A DNA stretch of 64,000 nucleotides from Truepera sp. bin119. GTDB taxonomy: Bacteria; Deinococcota; Deinococci; Deinococcales; Trueperaceae. The stretch covers positions 30,735 through 94,734 of the forward strand of contig MPNL01000007.1 of NCBI GenBank assembly GCA_002239005.1. The letters run 5' to 3'. A program made the position numbers and the translations under genes. This document shows, in pieces, positions 18,854-28,900 of the stretch; positions within the stretch are counted from its first letter, which is position 1; every line of letters starts with the position of its first letter. A model generated the notes under the pieces. It was not told where the DNA came from. It saw nothing but the letters and a program-made list of their open reading frames with translations, and did not search any database.

Positions 18854-20083
18854 TTACTTTGCTGCCCAGATCACGAGCCTCAGCTCGCTGTCGTCGATGA
18901 GACTGTACTCGGGCCATCGCCCTGACAGCTCGTGGCTCTCGTTCAGAATGATCGGTACTCCATCGCCTCTTCGGTCCATTATACGTGTCCGCCCGAGTTC
19001 CTCGCCCTCCCGAACCGGGAAACGCGCCAGCAGCGAAACGATCAGTTCGTTCCGACTGTACTGTCGCAGGTGCATGCTGTCCGGGGTGAGCGTATTCGCC
19101 AGGGCCCCGGGGACATAGAGCTCGAGGCGGTCCCGAAACATGTGGAAGCGAATCCTGGCGCCGGCCATCGAGTAATCTCTGTGAGCGACCGCATTGACCA
19201 GTGCCTCGAACACCACCCGATCGCTGAATTGAGGACGCTCTGCCCGAGCCATCTTTTTCGTGGCTGCCACCCGCATGTTTCGGCGTGCGAAGTGCAGTGC
19301 CTCGAAGATCTGCTGGTCCAGCGGCCCGACTATATCTCGCGCATCGCTCTGGTAGTTGATGTCCTGCCGCTCGCCGACGTAGCTCACTGCCTGAATTTGC
19401 GCGTGGGGCAGCCAGCGTTCCTGCTCCTGGGTGCATAGCAGCATACCGGCGACCGTGATCCGAGCCGCGCCATCTTGGTCGTCGGCGACGATCCGAAGTT
19501 TGCGCAGTATGTCCTCGGTCAGTGCACCGTCCTCCCGCAAAAATTGGCGAGTCAACCCACTATCTAGGTCTTCCGGTGAGGTCCCAGGCACCGGCGACTC
19601 GTCGAAGCGAATTACACGGCTCTGGCTGCGCTCTTGGAACAGCCGGGCTAGGACTTCCGGCGACAGTTCGCGCTTCGAACTGCCGATCCTGCGGAAATAG
19701 CCGCCTGGACTCTTGTGGACGAACAGGCTGCGGACAATTTCGACGCAGAGCACCGCAACGAGGCTGCCGTCGGCGCTGGGCAGTTCGACCTTGCGGATCA
19801 CCGCGTCGAGCGGGGGCTTCACGGAGTCGTTGCAGATTTCTCGCACCCACGCCTCGACCGCGTCCAGCCTATCGACCGGGATGCCCAAGACTTCATGGCT
19901 CTTGTCTTCGACCCCCAGTACGACCGTCCCACCCCAACCGTTGGCCATGCCGGCCAACTCGTCGGCAAATTCGTTGCGCCTGGGCGCCGTGACATTGGAA
20001 CCCGTTAGCAATACCCGCTTGAGTTCCAGCGTCGAGTCCTCGCCGAGGCGGATGCGCCGCGCTAACTCGTCGCGCCCCATCAT
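18854..20083 (-). CDS. AlbA_2 (Schlafen-type) ATP-binding protein, 409 aa
   Basis: N-terminal AlbA_2 domain: ESTLELKRVLL-like (here DSTLELKRVLL), GMANGWGGTVVLGVED, and FVHKSPGGYFRRIGSSKRE. The middle has winged-helix-like sequence. The C-terminal half carries the HATPase_c_4-like stretch VFEALVNAVAHRDYSM, RIRFHMFRDRLELYVPG and RRGDGVPII. Such proteins are often annotated as transcriptional regulators or RecG-like; in defence loci Schlafen-type domains can be nucleases. Its start overlaps the stop of the PHP/ATPase gene (ATGA), so translation is coupled. Confidence 0.85.
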   Translation of the reverse strand: MMGRDELARRIRLGEDSTLELKRVLLTGSNVTAPRRNEFADELAGMANGWGGTVVLGVEDKSHEVLGIPVDRLDAVEAWVREICNDSVKPPLDAVIRKVELPSADGSLVAVLCVEIVRSLFVHKSPGGYFRRIGSSKRELSPEVLARLFQERSQSRVIRFDESPVPGTSPEDLDSGLTRQFLREDGALTEDILRKLRIVADDQDGAARITVAGMLLCTQEQERWLPHAQIQAVSYVGERQDINYQSDARDIVGPLDQQIFEALHFARRNMRVAATKKMARAERPQFSDRVVFEALVNAVAHRDYSMAGARIRFHMFRDRLELYVPGALANTLTPDSMHLRQYSRNELIVSLLARFPVREGEELGRTRIMDRRGDGVPIILNESHELSGRWPEYSLIDDSELRLVIWAAK

Positions 20084-22803
20084 GTTTCCGGTCTCTGCGG
20101 GGGCATAATTCGCTGGTAGCGGTTCTCGAACGCTTCACGGCCACCCTCCATCACGCGACAGATTTCGTCTCGAACCTTTCGTTCCTGAAGGCCGCCCTGG
20201 CAGGCGATGTGACTCTGACCCGCGCTGGCTTTGAGCGAGAGCACGAGTTCGGCGTCGCCGTGGACCACGATGTTGGGATTGTGGGTGACGACGATCACTT
20301 GACGTTTGGTCTTCGTTTCCCGCAGCTGGCTGACCAGCAGTTCGTAGATGAGGGTGTTGTCCAGGTCGTCCTCGGGCTGGTCCAGGATGATCGGCTCGGA
20401 ACCGTAGCCCAGAACGAAGGCCAGGAGCGCAGCGGTCTGTTGCCCCGGCGATCCTTGGGTGAGAGGCCTCCAGTTACTGGCTGGACGATCTTTGAAACTG
20501 ACTTTAACAGCGTCTTCCGGAAGATACAGAGCGAGACGGTCGATTCTCTCGGGCGGGACTTTTTTCAGGGCTGTCGTAAAGCGCTGGTCTTTCGCTGGCC
20601 AGGAATCCGACGCTCCTGACAGGAACTGGCGCATCTTTGCAACCATATCGTCAAGTTTCCCCCAGTTCCATGGCTGACCCTGTTCGGGCTGAATCCTCTG
20701 GGTGAGTGCTTGGCGGTCGCTCTCGAAGCGCTCGATGCCGAGAATCTCGATCAGGTCTTCCGCGAGATGTTCGCAGTTCGCGTATTCGTCTATTTCAACG
20801 AGGATGCTCTCGTTCGAGGTCTCCTTCACAAAGCGCTGGCGTCTGCAGCTCAGTTCACGGCGTTGCTCGCGGTATTCGGCAAGCGTCCTAGCGGCCTCTT
20901 TGTCTAGTTCCTCCGCCCGCTCTCGATCTTGCTCTAGGGCCTCAATTTCTCGCTCGATTCTAGCCGCCTGTTCCACCAGGTCGTCGTACTCATTTGGATC
21001 GGAAATGCCTTCTTCGGCGAGTTGGGCGGATGCTTCCTCGAATTCGTGCTTGCTGGTGGCTACTGCCTCACCCCATTGGCAGGCATCCGCGCCTGTGCGA
21101 ATTCCCTCGACATCTAGCTGCGCTCGCTCGACCCTCTGGCGCACATCCTGCTGAAGATCTTCGACTGTCCGCCTCAGCGCTTCGTGCGCACGCCTGAGAT
21201 TCTCCCAGGCTGCTTCGTCCTCGACTGTGGTGCCGAGGTCGAGGTCGGCGACCGAAAGCTCTTCCGCGCTGTGTCCCACCGACTCCACCGCTTGTAACGC
21301 CTCCTCCAGAATCACTTCCCAGGTGTCGTTCTGCCGACGCCGCTTCCGATACTCGTTCAAGACCAGCGCTTGTCCTTGCTCGAGAACTTTTAGCTTATGC
21401 CGACTGTCCACGAGTAACGCTTTGCGGGCTGGCAGCTCACCTGCCTGCTTGGACGCTGCGCGAGCCTGGGCGCATAGAGACAGGTAGCTGGACTCTAACT
21501 TCCTGATATTGTGATTCTGTTCTGCACCACGGACGGTCTCGCTATCGTCGATGACCGCGAGCAGAGCGTTCGGATCCTGAGCGAGAGCGAAGAGTTGTTT
21601 CTGGCTGTAGATGCGGACTGGGAAACGCTCGCGGATATCCCCCTCTTCGGGGATTTGTTCGTCTCCATCGAGGTGGGCGATCGAGGGGGCCGTTGCGTTT
21701 TGACTCCAAGAGAGAACGAAGCGCTCACCGTCCTTGCGGTACACCACTTCGATGAGCGTCTCATTCGTCAGCAGTCCCTCCTCCTGGCGCGATGAGGGAA
21801 CGCGCATGCGGCGATCGAAAAGACTTCGCAGCGAGCCTTCTTCGCTGCGGTCGCTGCCGTCGAGTTCCGCTTCCCGGCGGAGCGTCTTGCGGCAGAAGTC
21901 GATAAGCGTGGATTTACCGGTTCCCCGTCCGCCGATGATCGCATTCAGCCAGGGGTTGAACGCAATCTTGGTCGGGGACGGTCGGCCGATGAATTTGCCC
22001 TTGTGAACGGTTATGCTCTCAAGAGCCAGGGCGGCGTGGGCATTCGGATTACCCGGCTCTTCCCGAATGGTCGGTTTGAGGGAGGCGGTGCCATCCAGCA
22101 GCGCTAGGCGCAGACCCTCTAGGTTCGGGCGCGTCATCTTCACCCAAGTAAAACGCCGCCCTAACTCGTCGAAGTCGTGCCCGTCAGAGCACCATACCTG
22201 CGAGATTCTGCGGCCAATCTCGCGTCGGGATCCATCAAGCCAGCTTTCGTCGATTTCCCTGTCTGGATTGACCTCGACCGCAGTCAGGTTCCGATGTCGC
22301 AACTCCGCGATTAGCTGCTGGCCGTCATGCTGGAGCAGTCCGTTGGGTCCGTTGACATGGGCACCAACGATCAGTGCGTCGTCCCCGCACTCCTCCAGAA
22401 TATGCTCGACACTAAGCGAGGACCGGGCAGCCTGCTGACCGCGTTGATTGACGGGAATATTCACTTTGGTGAGCAGCTCTTCAACGTGCTGCCGCGTGCA
22501 AGCCGGATCCATCAGTAAGAGCAGGTGAACGCTGTCGCTGGTAGTGAGTTCGACGCCGGGGAAGAGAACGAGGGGGTCCTTCATGCCTTGGGTGGCCCGC
22601 TGCAGTTCGGAGATACCTGCAGCCGTATCGTGATCAGTGACCGCCGTAGCATGGAGGCCCGAGGTATGGGCAGCGCCAATCCACTTCTCCCATTTTTGAG
22701 CGTCCCGACCCTCCTGGGTCGCGAAGTCGGACGACGCTGGGGAGTGCGTGTGGAGGTCTACGCGCCACCAGCGCGAGCCCGGCCATTCCCACTCTGCACT
22801 CAT
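20080..22803 (-). CDS. TrlF-type protein: PHP domain + SMC-like ATPase, 907 aa
   Basis: About residues 1-230 form a PHP phosphoesterase domain (VDLHTHSPASSDF, AVTDHDTAAG, GAHVNGPNG, CSDGHDF). From about 280 follows an SMC/Rad50-like ATPase with Walker A IIGGRGTGKSTLIDF, a coiled coil through roughly 420-680, the signature TQGSPGQQTAALLAF and Walker B IILDQPEDDLDN with VTHNPNIVV. A PHP nuclease fused to a Rad50-like ATPase suggests DNA or RNA cleavage controlled by ATP. The start overlaps the stop of the methylase gene (ATGA). Confidence 0.88.
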   Translation of the reverse strand: MSAEWEWPGSRWWRVDLHTHSPASSDFATQEGRDAQKWEKWIGAAHTSGLHATAVTDHDTAAGISELQRATQGMKDPLVLFPGVELTTSDSVHLLLLMDPACTRQHVEELLTKVNIPVNQRGQQAARSSLSVEHILEECGDDALIVGAHVNGPNGLLQHDGQQLIAELRHRNLTAVEVNPDREIDESWLDGSRREIGRRISQVWCSDGHDFDELGRRFTWVKMTRPNLEGLRLALLDGTASLKPTIREEPGNPNAHAALALESITVHKGKFIGRPSPTKIAFNPWLNAIIGGRGTGKSTLIDFCRKTLRREAELDGSDRSEEGSLRSLFDRRMRVPSSRQEEGLLTNETLIEVVYRKDGERFVLSWSQNATAPSIAHLDGDEQIPEEGDIRERFPVRIYSQKQLFALAQDPNALLAVIDDSETVRGAEQNHNIRKLESSYLSLCAQARAASKQAGELPARKALLVDSRHKLKVLEQGQALVLNEYRKRRRQNDTWEVILEEALQAVESVGHSAEELSVADLDLGTTVEDEAAWENLRRAHEALRRTVEDLQQDVRQRVERAQLDVEGIRTGADACQWGEAVATSKHEFEEASAQLAEEGISDPNEYDDLVEQAARIEREIEALEQDRERAEELDKEAARTLAEYREQRRELSCRRQRFVKETSNESILVEIDEYANCEHLAEDLIEILGIERFESDRQALTQRIQPEQGQPWNWGKLDDMVAKMRQFLSGASDSWPAKDQRFTTALKKVPPERIDRLALYLPEDAVKVSFKDRPASNWRPLTQGSPGQQTAALLAFVLGYGSEPIILDQPEDDLDNTLIYELLVSQLRETKTKRQVIVVTHNPNIVVHGDAELVLSLKASAGQSHIACQGGLQERKVRDEICRVMEGGREAFENRYQRIMPPQRPET

Positions 22804-25800
22804 GAGCCACCTAAGGACGGACTCTTCGGGTCCGTATCGTCAGTCCCAAACAGCCCGGCCTGCCGTGTACGTGCACCTGCTTGTACCAAACGGGTTATCT
22901 CGGGCCAACTCTGCACCAGTCCGTTGTAGGAGAGCGCCTCCGCAGCACGTTTCTTGCGCTCGCACAGCGTGTACAGACGGTAACACAACTCACGAGCAAC
23001 CTCGGCTTTGGCACCGAGTTGGGTAGCGAGTTCGGCTGCCGCACCTTCGCCGCCGGCCTCTAGCGCTCGGACCAGATGATGAACCATCTCCCAGGCGGTC
23101 AGCCTTGGGTCGGTAGTCGGGCCCCAATCCTCGGGCAGTTCACCGGGCTTCAGCAGTCTGACCTTGCCGCCCTTCGAGGCTAGAATCTCCGCCTCGACCA
23201 AACCGGCGACGCTGGTGTTCTTTGCCTTGGAGAGCGTCTCGGCGGTGCCGTACTCGCCCTCATCGAAACCAGACTGCTCAAACCAGGCGAGTGCCCAGCG
23301 ACTGTCTGCATCGAAATCACCTTCCTGTTCAGCCAATGCCTCATCGAGAGTTTGGTTGATGAGGGCCAGCGCTTCGCGCACCGAGAGGGCGTTGCCCTCG
23401 GCGTTGAGCACCCTAGCGTAGCGAGTGTAGACCGCCATGCCCGGCCCGATGGCAGCCTGGGCTAGGTCGACCGGTGCAATGTTGCCGCGCTGCAAGTGAA
23501 TAAGGGCCTGCGGCAACTCGGCCTTGAGGGCGGAGACGAACTCACGGCGGGTGGCGATGGGTGCTTCCGACGGGCGAGGGTAGCATACTAGAACGATGCT
23601 GGAGGCTAGTGCGTTTGAGGCTAGTGCATTTGATCGAGCCCCCCGTTCTGTTCGGATGGGCCAGGTACCGCTGATGGTGAAGCCAGCGCGGATCAGGGCG
23701 TCTAGGAAGGTCTCCCAGCCGGTGGAAGTAGTACCCCCCGCGCCCCGACTTTCTGACTGCTTGAAGGCGTAGTAGATGGTGGTTGGGAAACCCGGATGCA
23801 ACCGATAAATAAGGGACTCGAGAGCGTGAAACATACCGTCCACGAAGAACGCTTCTGCTTTCCCCTTGTTGCCGTGCCGGTGCGGTGCAGCGACGAGCTC
23901 CTCGGCCTTGGGTACAGCCATAGTGGCGAATAGGTCAGGAAAGACTTGCCGCAGCGACCGACGCAACCAGACGTAGAAGAAGTCCGACAGGTCAGCATAG
24001 CCGACGTTGTCATAGTAGGGTGGGTCCATTGATGTGATGAAGCCCAGGCTTGGCGGTTGCGGGCAGCGGGTAGCCTGCAGACCCGAAGAGTCTGATTTTG
24101 AAGAAGCGGCGTCCGCTTGGAACGCCCGGCCATTATGACCATCGATGGGTAGGGTCTCGACTGCCTTAGCGATCCAGGCAATCTGAGCCATCCAGTTCTG
24201 GGTTGAGTTGGAGAAGATGTTGACCTCGGCGTAGTCCCATACCATAGGAATTGCTTGACGCGCGAAAGCGTGGGCGACAAAGTCGCCCACGCTTTGCCAA
24301 GTTGCAATGGTGCACCCGCTGTCGGCTGCTCGGTCTACAGCAAACGCCGAGTACACGGCTACGGCCTCAGCATAAGCCCTCGCGCCAGTGCCCCCCGACC
24401 CTAGAGGTGCATCGTCATTTGCTATGCCCGCAGCCACCGCATCCCGCTGTACGCGCTCCCGAACTTCCGCGACCAGATCGCTGAAGGTGTTTAGCGCCAC
24501 AAGCTGGCGGTCGGTGAAGAGGTCTCCGAAGGTGGTGAGGCCGTACCGCACCGTCCAAAAATTGCGGGGGTCATCTGGTAGCGCCGAGTCCGGTTTCCAT
24601 CCAGGTGTTGCCTCGGCAGCCCTCTCTTCGTGTACCTGCACCGGGGGAAGGTACACCCGTCCGCGCTCCCCCTCCGCTACGACCGCCATCAGCCTTGTCC
24701 CCATGCGCCCGGCCCTGCCCTCAGCCTTGATGTAATCGCCAACAATCGGCGCGCCCGACATCAAGCATCTAAAATTCGCCCCACGCGACAGTTTAGTGCC
24801 CATCTTCGCCGTCCCTACATCCGGTGGTAGACCTACCCTGACTTCAAACCGGTACCCTCGCCCCTCGATTACCGGCTCAACGTACGCTTCCTTGCCCTTC
24901 TTCGACGACAGAATGAAGGTCGAAGCCAACGGCACCTCGACATCGTTAAACGCCGGGTTCGGACTCCTAACCGTCCGCGCCCAGAGCCAGGCGATCACGG
25001 TCAGCTTACGTCCCTGATACACCTTCAGATCGGGCCGCTTCCGCACCATCTCCGCAGTGACCTCGACCTTCGGATACAGATGCCCGAGACGCTTCTCAGC
25101 CTCATCGCGCATCCACTTGCCGTAGCAACGCACATCCTCGGCCAAGCCTTGGGCCCCTTTCCAATCCCGCGCGAAGACCCGCTGAGCCTGTCCTCCTCTC
25201 TCGTCCTCACGGCTCCGCGGATTAACAGGCGGCTTCCCTGAGAACCTCGGCGGTATCTCGATCATTGCCTTATTGATCAGTACCGCCACCGGATTCAGGT
25301 CACTCGCGTAGCTCTCGAGCCCGAGACGCTGCGCCTCGAGCGGAAGCGCTCCACCCCCTGCAAACGGGTCATGGAAAGCGGGCAGCTTATTCCGATTAAA
25401 CAGCTCTCTGGCCTGCGGGTGGCCAGCGTTCTCTGCACAGGCCCGCCGCCAACTCTGCCAGATCTCAGCCCGCGCCCGCTCGAGTACCTCTTCGTTCGTA
25501 GTGTTCTCCCAACGCACTAGGTCTTCGAGGATCGCAAATAGTCGCTCCCGCTCCTGCTCAGCGATTACCTCTTCCAACGTCGGCTCTGGTGGCGCAGTGA
25601 CGTTGTCAAAGGCAGGAGTGTTCGGGTACACCCGCGCTCGCTTCGCTTCATGCAAGGTTGGGCTCTTCGGGCCTGCCAGGCGCTTTCTTAGCTCGCGCTC
25701 AGCAGCCCGCTTCTTCCCAAGGTCCGAGAGCAGCACATCGACATAGCCAGCCGGGTCATCGACCATCTGCGCAAAGATCACCGCCCGCGCCGCGGCTAAC

Positions 25801-25922
25801 GGCCGACGGGCCCACCAGAGGTGTAACGTGCTCGGATGACCGTGGCGGATGGACTTCTCCCGGGCTGACGCCTTGTTGATGGCATCGAGCGGCAGCGCCA
25901 CTTCAATGAGCTTCTTCTTCAT
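22800..25922 (-). CDS. DUF1156 adenine-type DNA methyltransferase (COG1743-like), 1040 aa
   Basis: N-terminal DUF1156 (EVALPLDAINKASAREKSIR, HPSTLHLWWARRPLAAAR). SAM-binding motif HDPFAGGGALPLEAQRLG near residue 185, and catalytic motif TSMDPPYYDNVGYADLSDFF near 620. Just before the catalytic motif (about residues 605-620) is an insert rich in Ser, Gln and Pro, whose DNA contains a variant of the 20-bp dispersed repeat. The last codons (TDPKSPSLGGS) also come from that repeat. It should modify self DNA or act in the restriction complex of this operon. Confidence 0.88.
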   Translation of the reverse strand: MKKKLIEVALPLDAINKASAREKSIRHGHPSTLHLWWARRPLAAARAVIFAQMVDDPAGYVDVLLSDLGKKRAAERELRKRLAGPKSPTLHEAKRARVYPNTPAFDNVTAPPEPTLEEVIAEQERERLFAILEDLVRWENTTNEEVLERARAEIWQSWRRACAENAGHPQARELFNRNKLPAFHDPFAGGGALPLEAQRLGLESYASDLNPVAVLINKAMIEIPPRFSGKPPVNPRSREDERGGQAQRVFARDWKGAQGLAEDVRCYGKWMRDEAEKRLGHLYPKVEVTAEMVRKRPDLKVYQGRKLTVIAWLWARTVRSPNPAFNDVEVPLASTFILSSKKGKEAYVEPVIEGRGYRFEVRVGLPPDVGTAKMGTKLSRGANFRCLMSGAPIVGDYIKAEGRAGRMGTRLMAVVAEGERGRVYLPPVQVHEERAAEATPGWKPDSALPDDPRNFWTVRYGLTTFGDLFTDRQLVALNTFSDLVAEVRERVQRDAVAAGIANDDAPLGSGGTGARAYAEAVAVYSAFAVDRAADSGCTIATWQSVGDFVAHAFARQAIPMVWDYAEVNIFSNSTQNWMAQIAWIAKAVETLPIDGHNGRAFQADAASSKSDSSGLQATRCPQPPSLGFITSMDPPYYDNVGYADLSDFFYVWLRRSLRQVFPDLFATMAVPKAEELVAAPHRHGNKGKAEAFFVDGMFHALESLIYRLHPGFPTTIYYAFKQSESRGAGGTTSTGWETFLDALIRAGFTISGTWPIRTERGARSNALASNALASSIVLVCYPRPSEAPIATRREFVSALKAELPQALIHLQRGNIAPVDLAQAAIGPGMAVYTRYARVLNAEGNALSVREALALINQTLDEALAEQEGDFDADSRWALAWFEQSGFDEGEYGTAETLSKAKNTSVAGLVEAEILASKGGKVRLLKPGELPEDWGPTTDPRLTAWEMVHHLVRALEAGGEGAAAELATQLGAKAEVARELCYRLYTLCERKKRAAEALSYNGLVQSWPEITRLVQAGARTRQAGLFGTDDTDPKSPSLGGS
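22813..22832. repeat. 20-bp dispersed repeat, copy at methylase 3' end
   Basis: AAGGACGGACTCTTCGGGTC occurs here and, exactly, in inverse orientation at 13,177-13,196. Related copies are at 25,938-25,957 (two mismatches), 24,080-24,099 (inverse), near 25,671, and near 48,007 (inverse). The core folds into a small stem with a TTC/TTCG loop. Two copies read DPKSPS in frame. Confidence 0.6.
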
Positions 25923-25937
25923 TCCACCCTGCCCTCC

Positions 25938-25957
25938 AAGAACGGACTCTTCGGGTT
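25938..25957. repeat. 20-bp dispersed repeat, intergenic copy
   Basis: AAGAACGGACTCTTCGGGTT fills the short gap between the helicase stop and the methylase start. It differs at two positions from the copy at 22,813. Confidence 0.5.
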
Positions 25958-25965
25958 AGCCCCGT

Positions 25966-28900
25966 TTAGGAGGGCTCTCCCGCTCGGGCGAGCAGCTCCT
26001 CGAAATCGTAGTTGACACTATTCGCCCCAAAGTCCGGTTCACGCCGGAAGGGCTCCCGAAGGTAGTGAACCTGGTGCCCATCCCCGTCTAGGAACTCCAC
26101 GATGCCAAGGATGTAATCCTCCGGTTTATTCAGCGAGTAGAGAATCTCGTTGCGGGTAACCGTGATGGTTTCTGCCCCGCTAACCCGGCCTTTGACCTCG
26201 ATAAACCGGAGCTTGCCTGTGTCCGGGACCCGGCTCTCGATATCGTAACCCAGCCTCTCGAACTCCTTGTCGGTCGGTTCATATCCGAGGCCCCGCTCAA
26301 CCTCCATGATGATCTCGCGGGCATGGGCAGCAGCCTCCTGGGTATCAATAGCCGTTCTTGTCCCCTCAGGCTCACGCCCAGTCATGGCGTCGATGAGTCC
26401 CCTGGGCACGACCAATAGTCCCCCCAGCACCACCGGCGGCAGGGGAGAGATCTGCGCTTCGCGCTTGAGTTCCTCGAGCCGCCTTTGCAGCCGCCCCTGC
26501 AGGTCGTCGGCGCGCCTGCGGGCCTCACCAGAATTGAGCCGGGCACCGGCCTTGCCTGCCCGCTCCTTCAACTTGAGTTGTTCAGCTTGGTGATCCCAGT
26601 GGTTGATCTCCTTGGTGAGTCGGTCCTTCACGGCCACTTCGGTCTTGGTGATCAGGTCGAGCTTTGCCTCTCGGACCTCTGCCAGATGCTCCGGGACCAC
26701 CTCCGCTACGGCGTAGCTCTCCACCCTCTCTTCCATGCCTCGGTCGATCCAGGCGCACTCCGGTCGCTCGAGGATCTGCTCCAGATCCGGCTCATCGTCG
26801 GCGAGGGGCCGATAGTCGAGATAGGGGGCATAGTGCAGATGCCGGGTCACGCCGTCGGTGCCTAGTTCCACATAGAGCATCCGTTTGGAGATCGTCCGGC
26901 GCTCTCCCGAACGCATCAGGCTGGCATCCCGGATGGCGTGCTCTAGATAGAAGAGCATCCGCGGCTTCGTCCCCTGGTCACGCTCGTCGACCAAGGCAGC
27001 GCCCCGCCGCAAGAGATCCCGGTTCCGTTCCAAGGTCAGATCGATAACCGCGTCGAGCAGCGGGTGTCCTGGGCAGATGAACGCCGCTCGGGGCTTCCCT
27101 TGGGGGGCGATGAGCGATTTCTCGAAGGCGATGCGTTCATAGCGGGGGAGTACCGGCTCCCTGAGGCCGATGAGTCGATCTCGATTCCGCACTGCGGCGG
27201 GGACGCGGGTGATCTCATAGCGACGGGCCTCACGCTGCCTGGTGACACCGCCGAGTCGTCGGAACGCCTCCCGAAAAAAGGACTCGATGTAGTGAGGTTG
27301 GAGTCTGCGGGCTTCGGCTCGCTCCATCTCCGCGCGGATGGAGTGAACCTGACTCAGATCCATAGTGTCGCGGGCGAGCGCACGCTCTTCGAGCAGATCC
27401 CGGAACTTACCGTGGTCGAGGGCATCATCGACAGCCGTGGTTAGGCGCGCCCGGACCTCCGGCTGTTCCCCGTAGCGTATCGCCTCGATCAGGAGTTCGC
27501 GGAGGGGACGCCCCTCGAAGTGGAGCTTGCCGAGTACGTCGAACACCTTCCCGCCGAGCGATTGGCGCGCCTGCTCCAACTTCTCGAGGAGCTTGTGGTA
27601 GACGTCGCCTTCACGGGTCTCAGTTGCCACCAAGTTCCAGAGGTGACAGACTTCGGTCTGACCGATCCGGTGAATCCTGCCGAACCGCTGCTCCAATCGA
27701 TTGGGGTTCCAGGGGAGGTCGTAGTTCACCATCAGGTGAGCCCGCTGCAAGTTGATCCCCTCCCCGGCGGCATCGGTAGCGACCAGCACCTGAACCAGCG
27801 GATCGTGCCGGAAGGCCTCCTGCGCTTTGAGCCGCTCCTCCCGGCCCATACCCCCGTGCAGCAGCGCTACGGCCTCCTCCCGGCCCAGGAGCGTGGTGAT
27901 ACGCCGTTGTAGGTAGTTGAGGGTGTCCCGGTGCTCGGTGAACAGGACCAGTTTCTGGTGGGGCGATGAGGTCGGCCCCGGAGTCTCACCTTCGCCGGGC
28001 CGGGTCTCCGGTTCCGCACTCTGCACCGCAGCTCCGCTGGCGCTGAAGATCCTGTCGAGGAGGCCCGCCAACCCTCGCCACTTTGTGTCCGCACCGCTGC
28101 GCAGCACGCTGTGCGCTAGCCGCTCCAAGCCCGTTAGGGTTGCAATCTCCGCCTTGAGTTCGGCGATCGACTTCGCCGCGGTCGCCTGGTCTAAGACCTC
28201 CTTCTCAGCCTCCTCGACCTCGTCCTCTGGTGCCTCGTCGAGGTCCTCGAGATCGTCGGGGTCGAGTTCCAGGGCGGAGACGAATCCGATGCCGGTCTGG
28301 CTACCACGCTGCAGCACCTCAAACTCACGCAAGCGGCTCTCCAGACGCTCCCGGCGGCGGCGTAACGACCGGTAGATGGCCTCGGGCGAGGAGGCGAGTC
28401 TGCGCTGCAGGATCGTCAGGGCGAAGCCGACGGTGCCCGCTCGCTTGTCGTTCTCGAGCGCCTCCGCCCGATTGAACTCCTCACGCACGTAGTCGGTGAC
28501 GGCTTTGTACAGTCGGGCTTCCGGCTCTGAGAGTTGGTAGGAGACCGTGTCGGCTCTGCGTTCCGGGAAGAGTGGCGTGCCGTCAAACCTGAGCAGCTTC
28601 TCCTTCACCATCCGGCGCATCAGGTCAGAGACATCGGCTTTGTGGACGCCGTCGCGAAAACGTCCCTCGAACCGGTCGCCGTCGATGAGCGCCATAAAGA
28701 GTTGAAAGTCTTCCTCTTTGCCGCTGTGTGGGGTGGCCGTCATTAAGAGGAAGTGGCGGGTCAGGGTCGACAGCAGCTGTCCGAGCCGGTAGCGCTTAGT
28801 GTAGCGGATCTCGCTACTGAAGAACGTCGCCGACATCTTGTGAGCCTCATCGCACACGACCAGGTCCCAGCGGCAGTCTGGTGCCTGCAACTTCTGCTGC

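Noticed and set aside
18840..19436. 199-residue N-terminal extension of the DUF499 ATPase frame
   Set aside because: Arg/Pro/Gly-rich with no domain, and antiparallel-frame overlap with the real AlbA_2 gene; the HEPN domain starts at 18,839.
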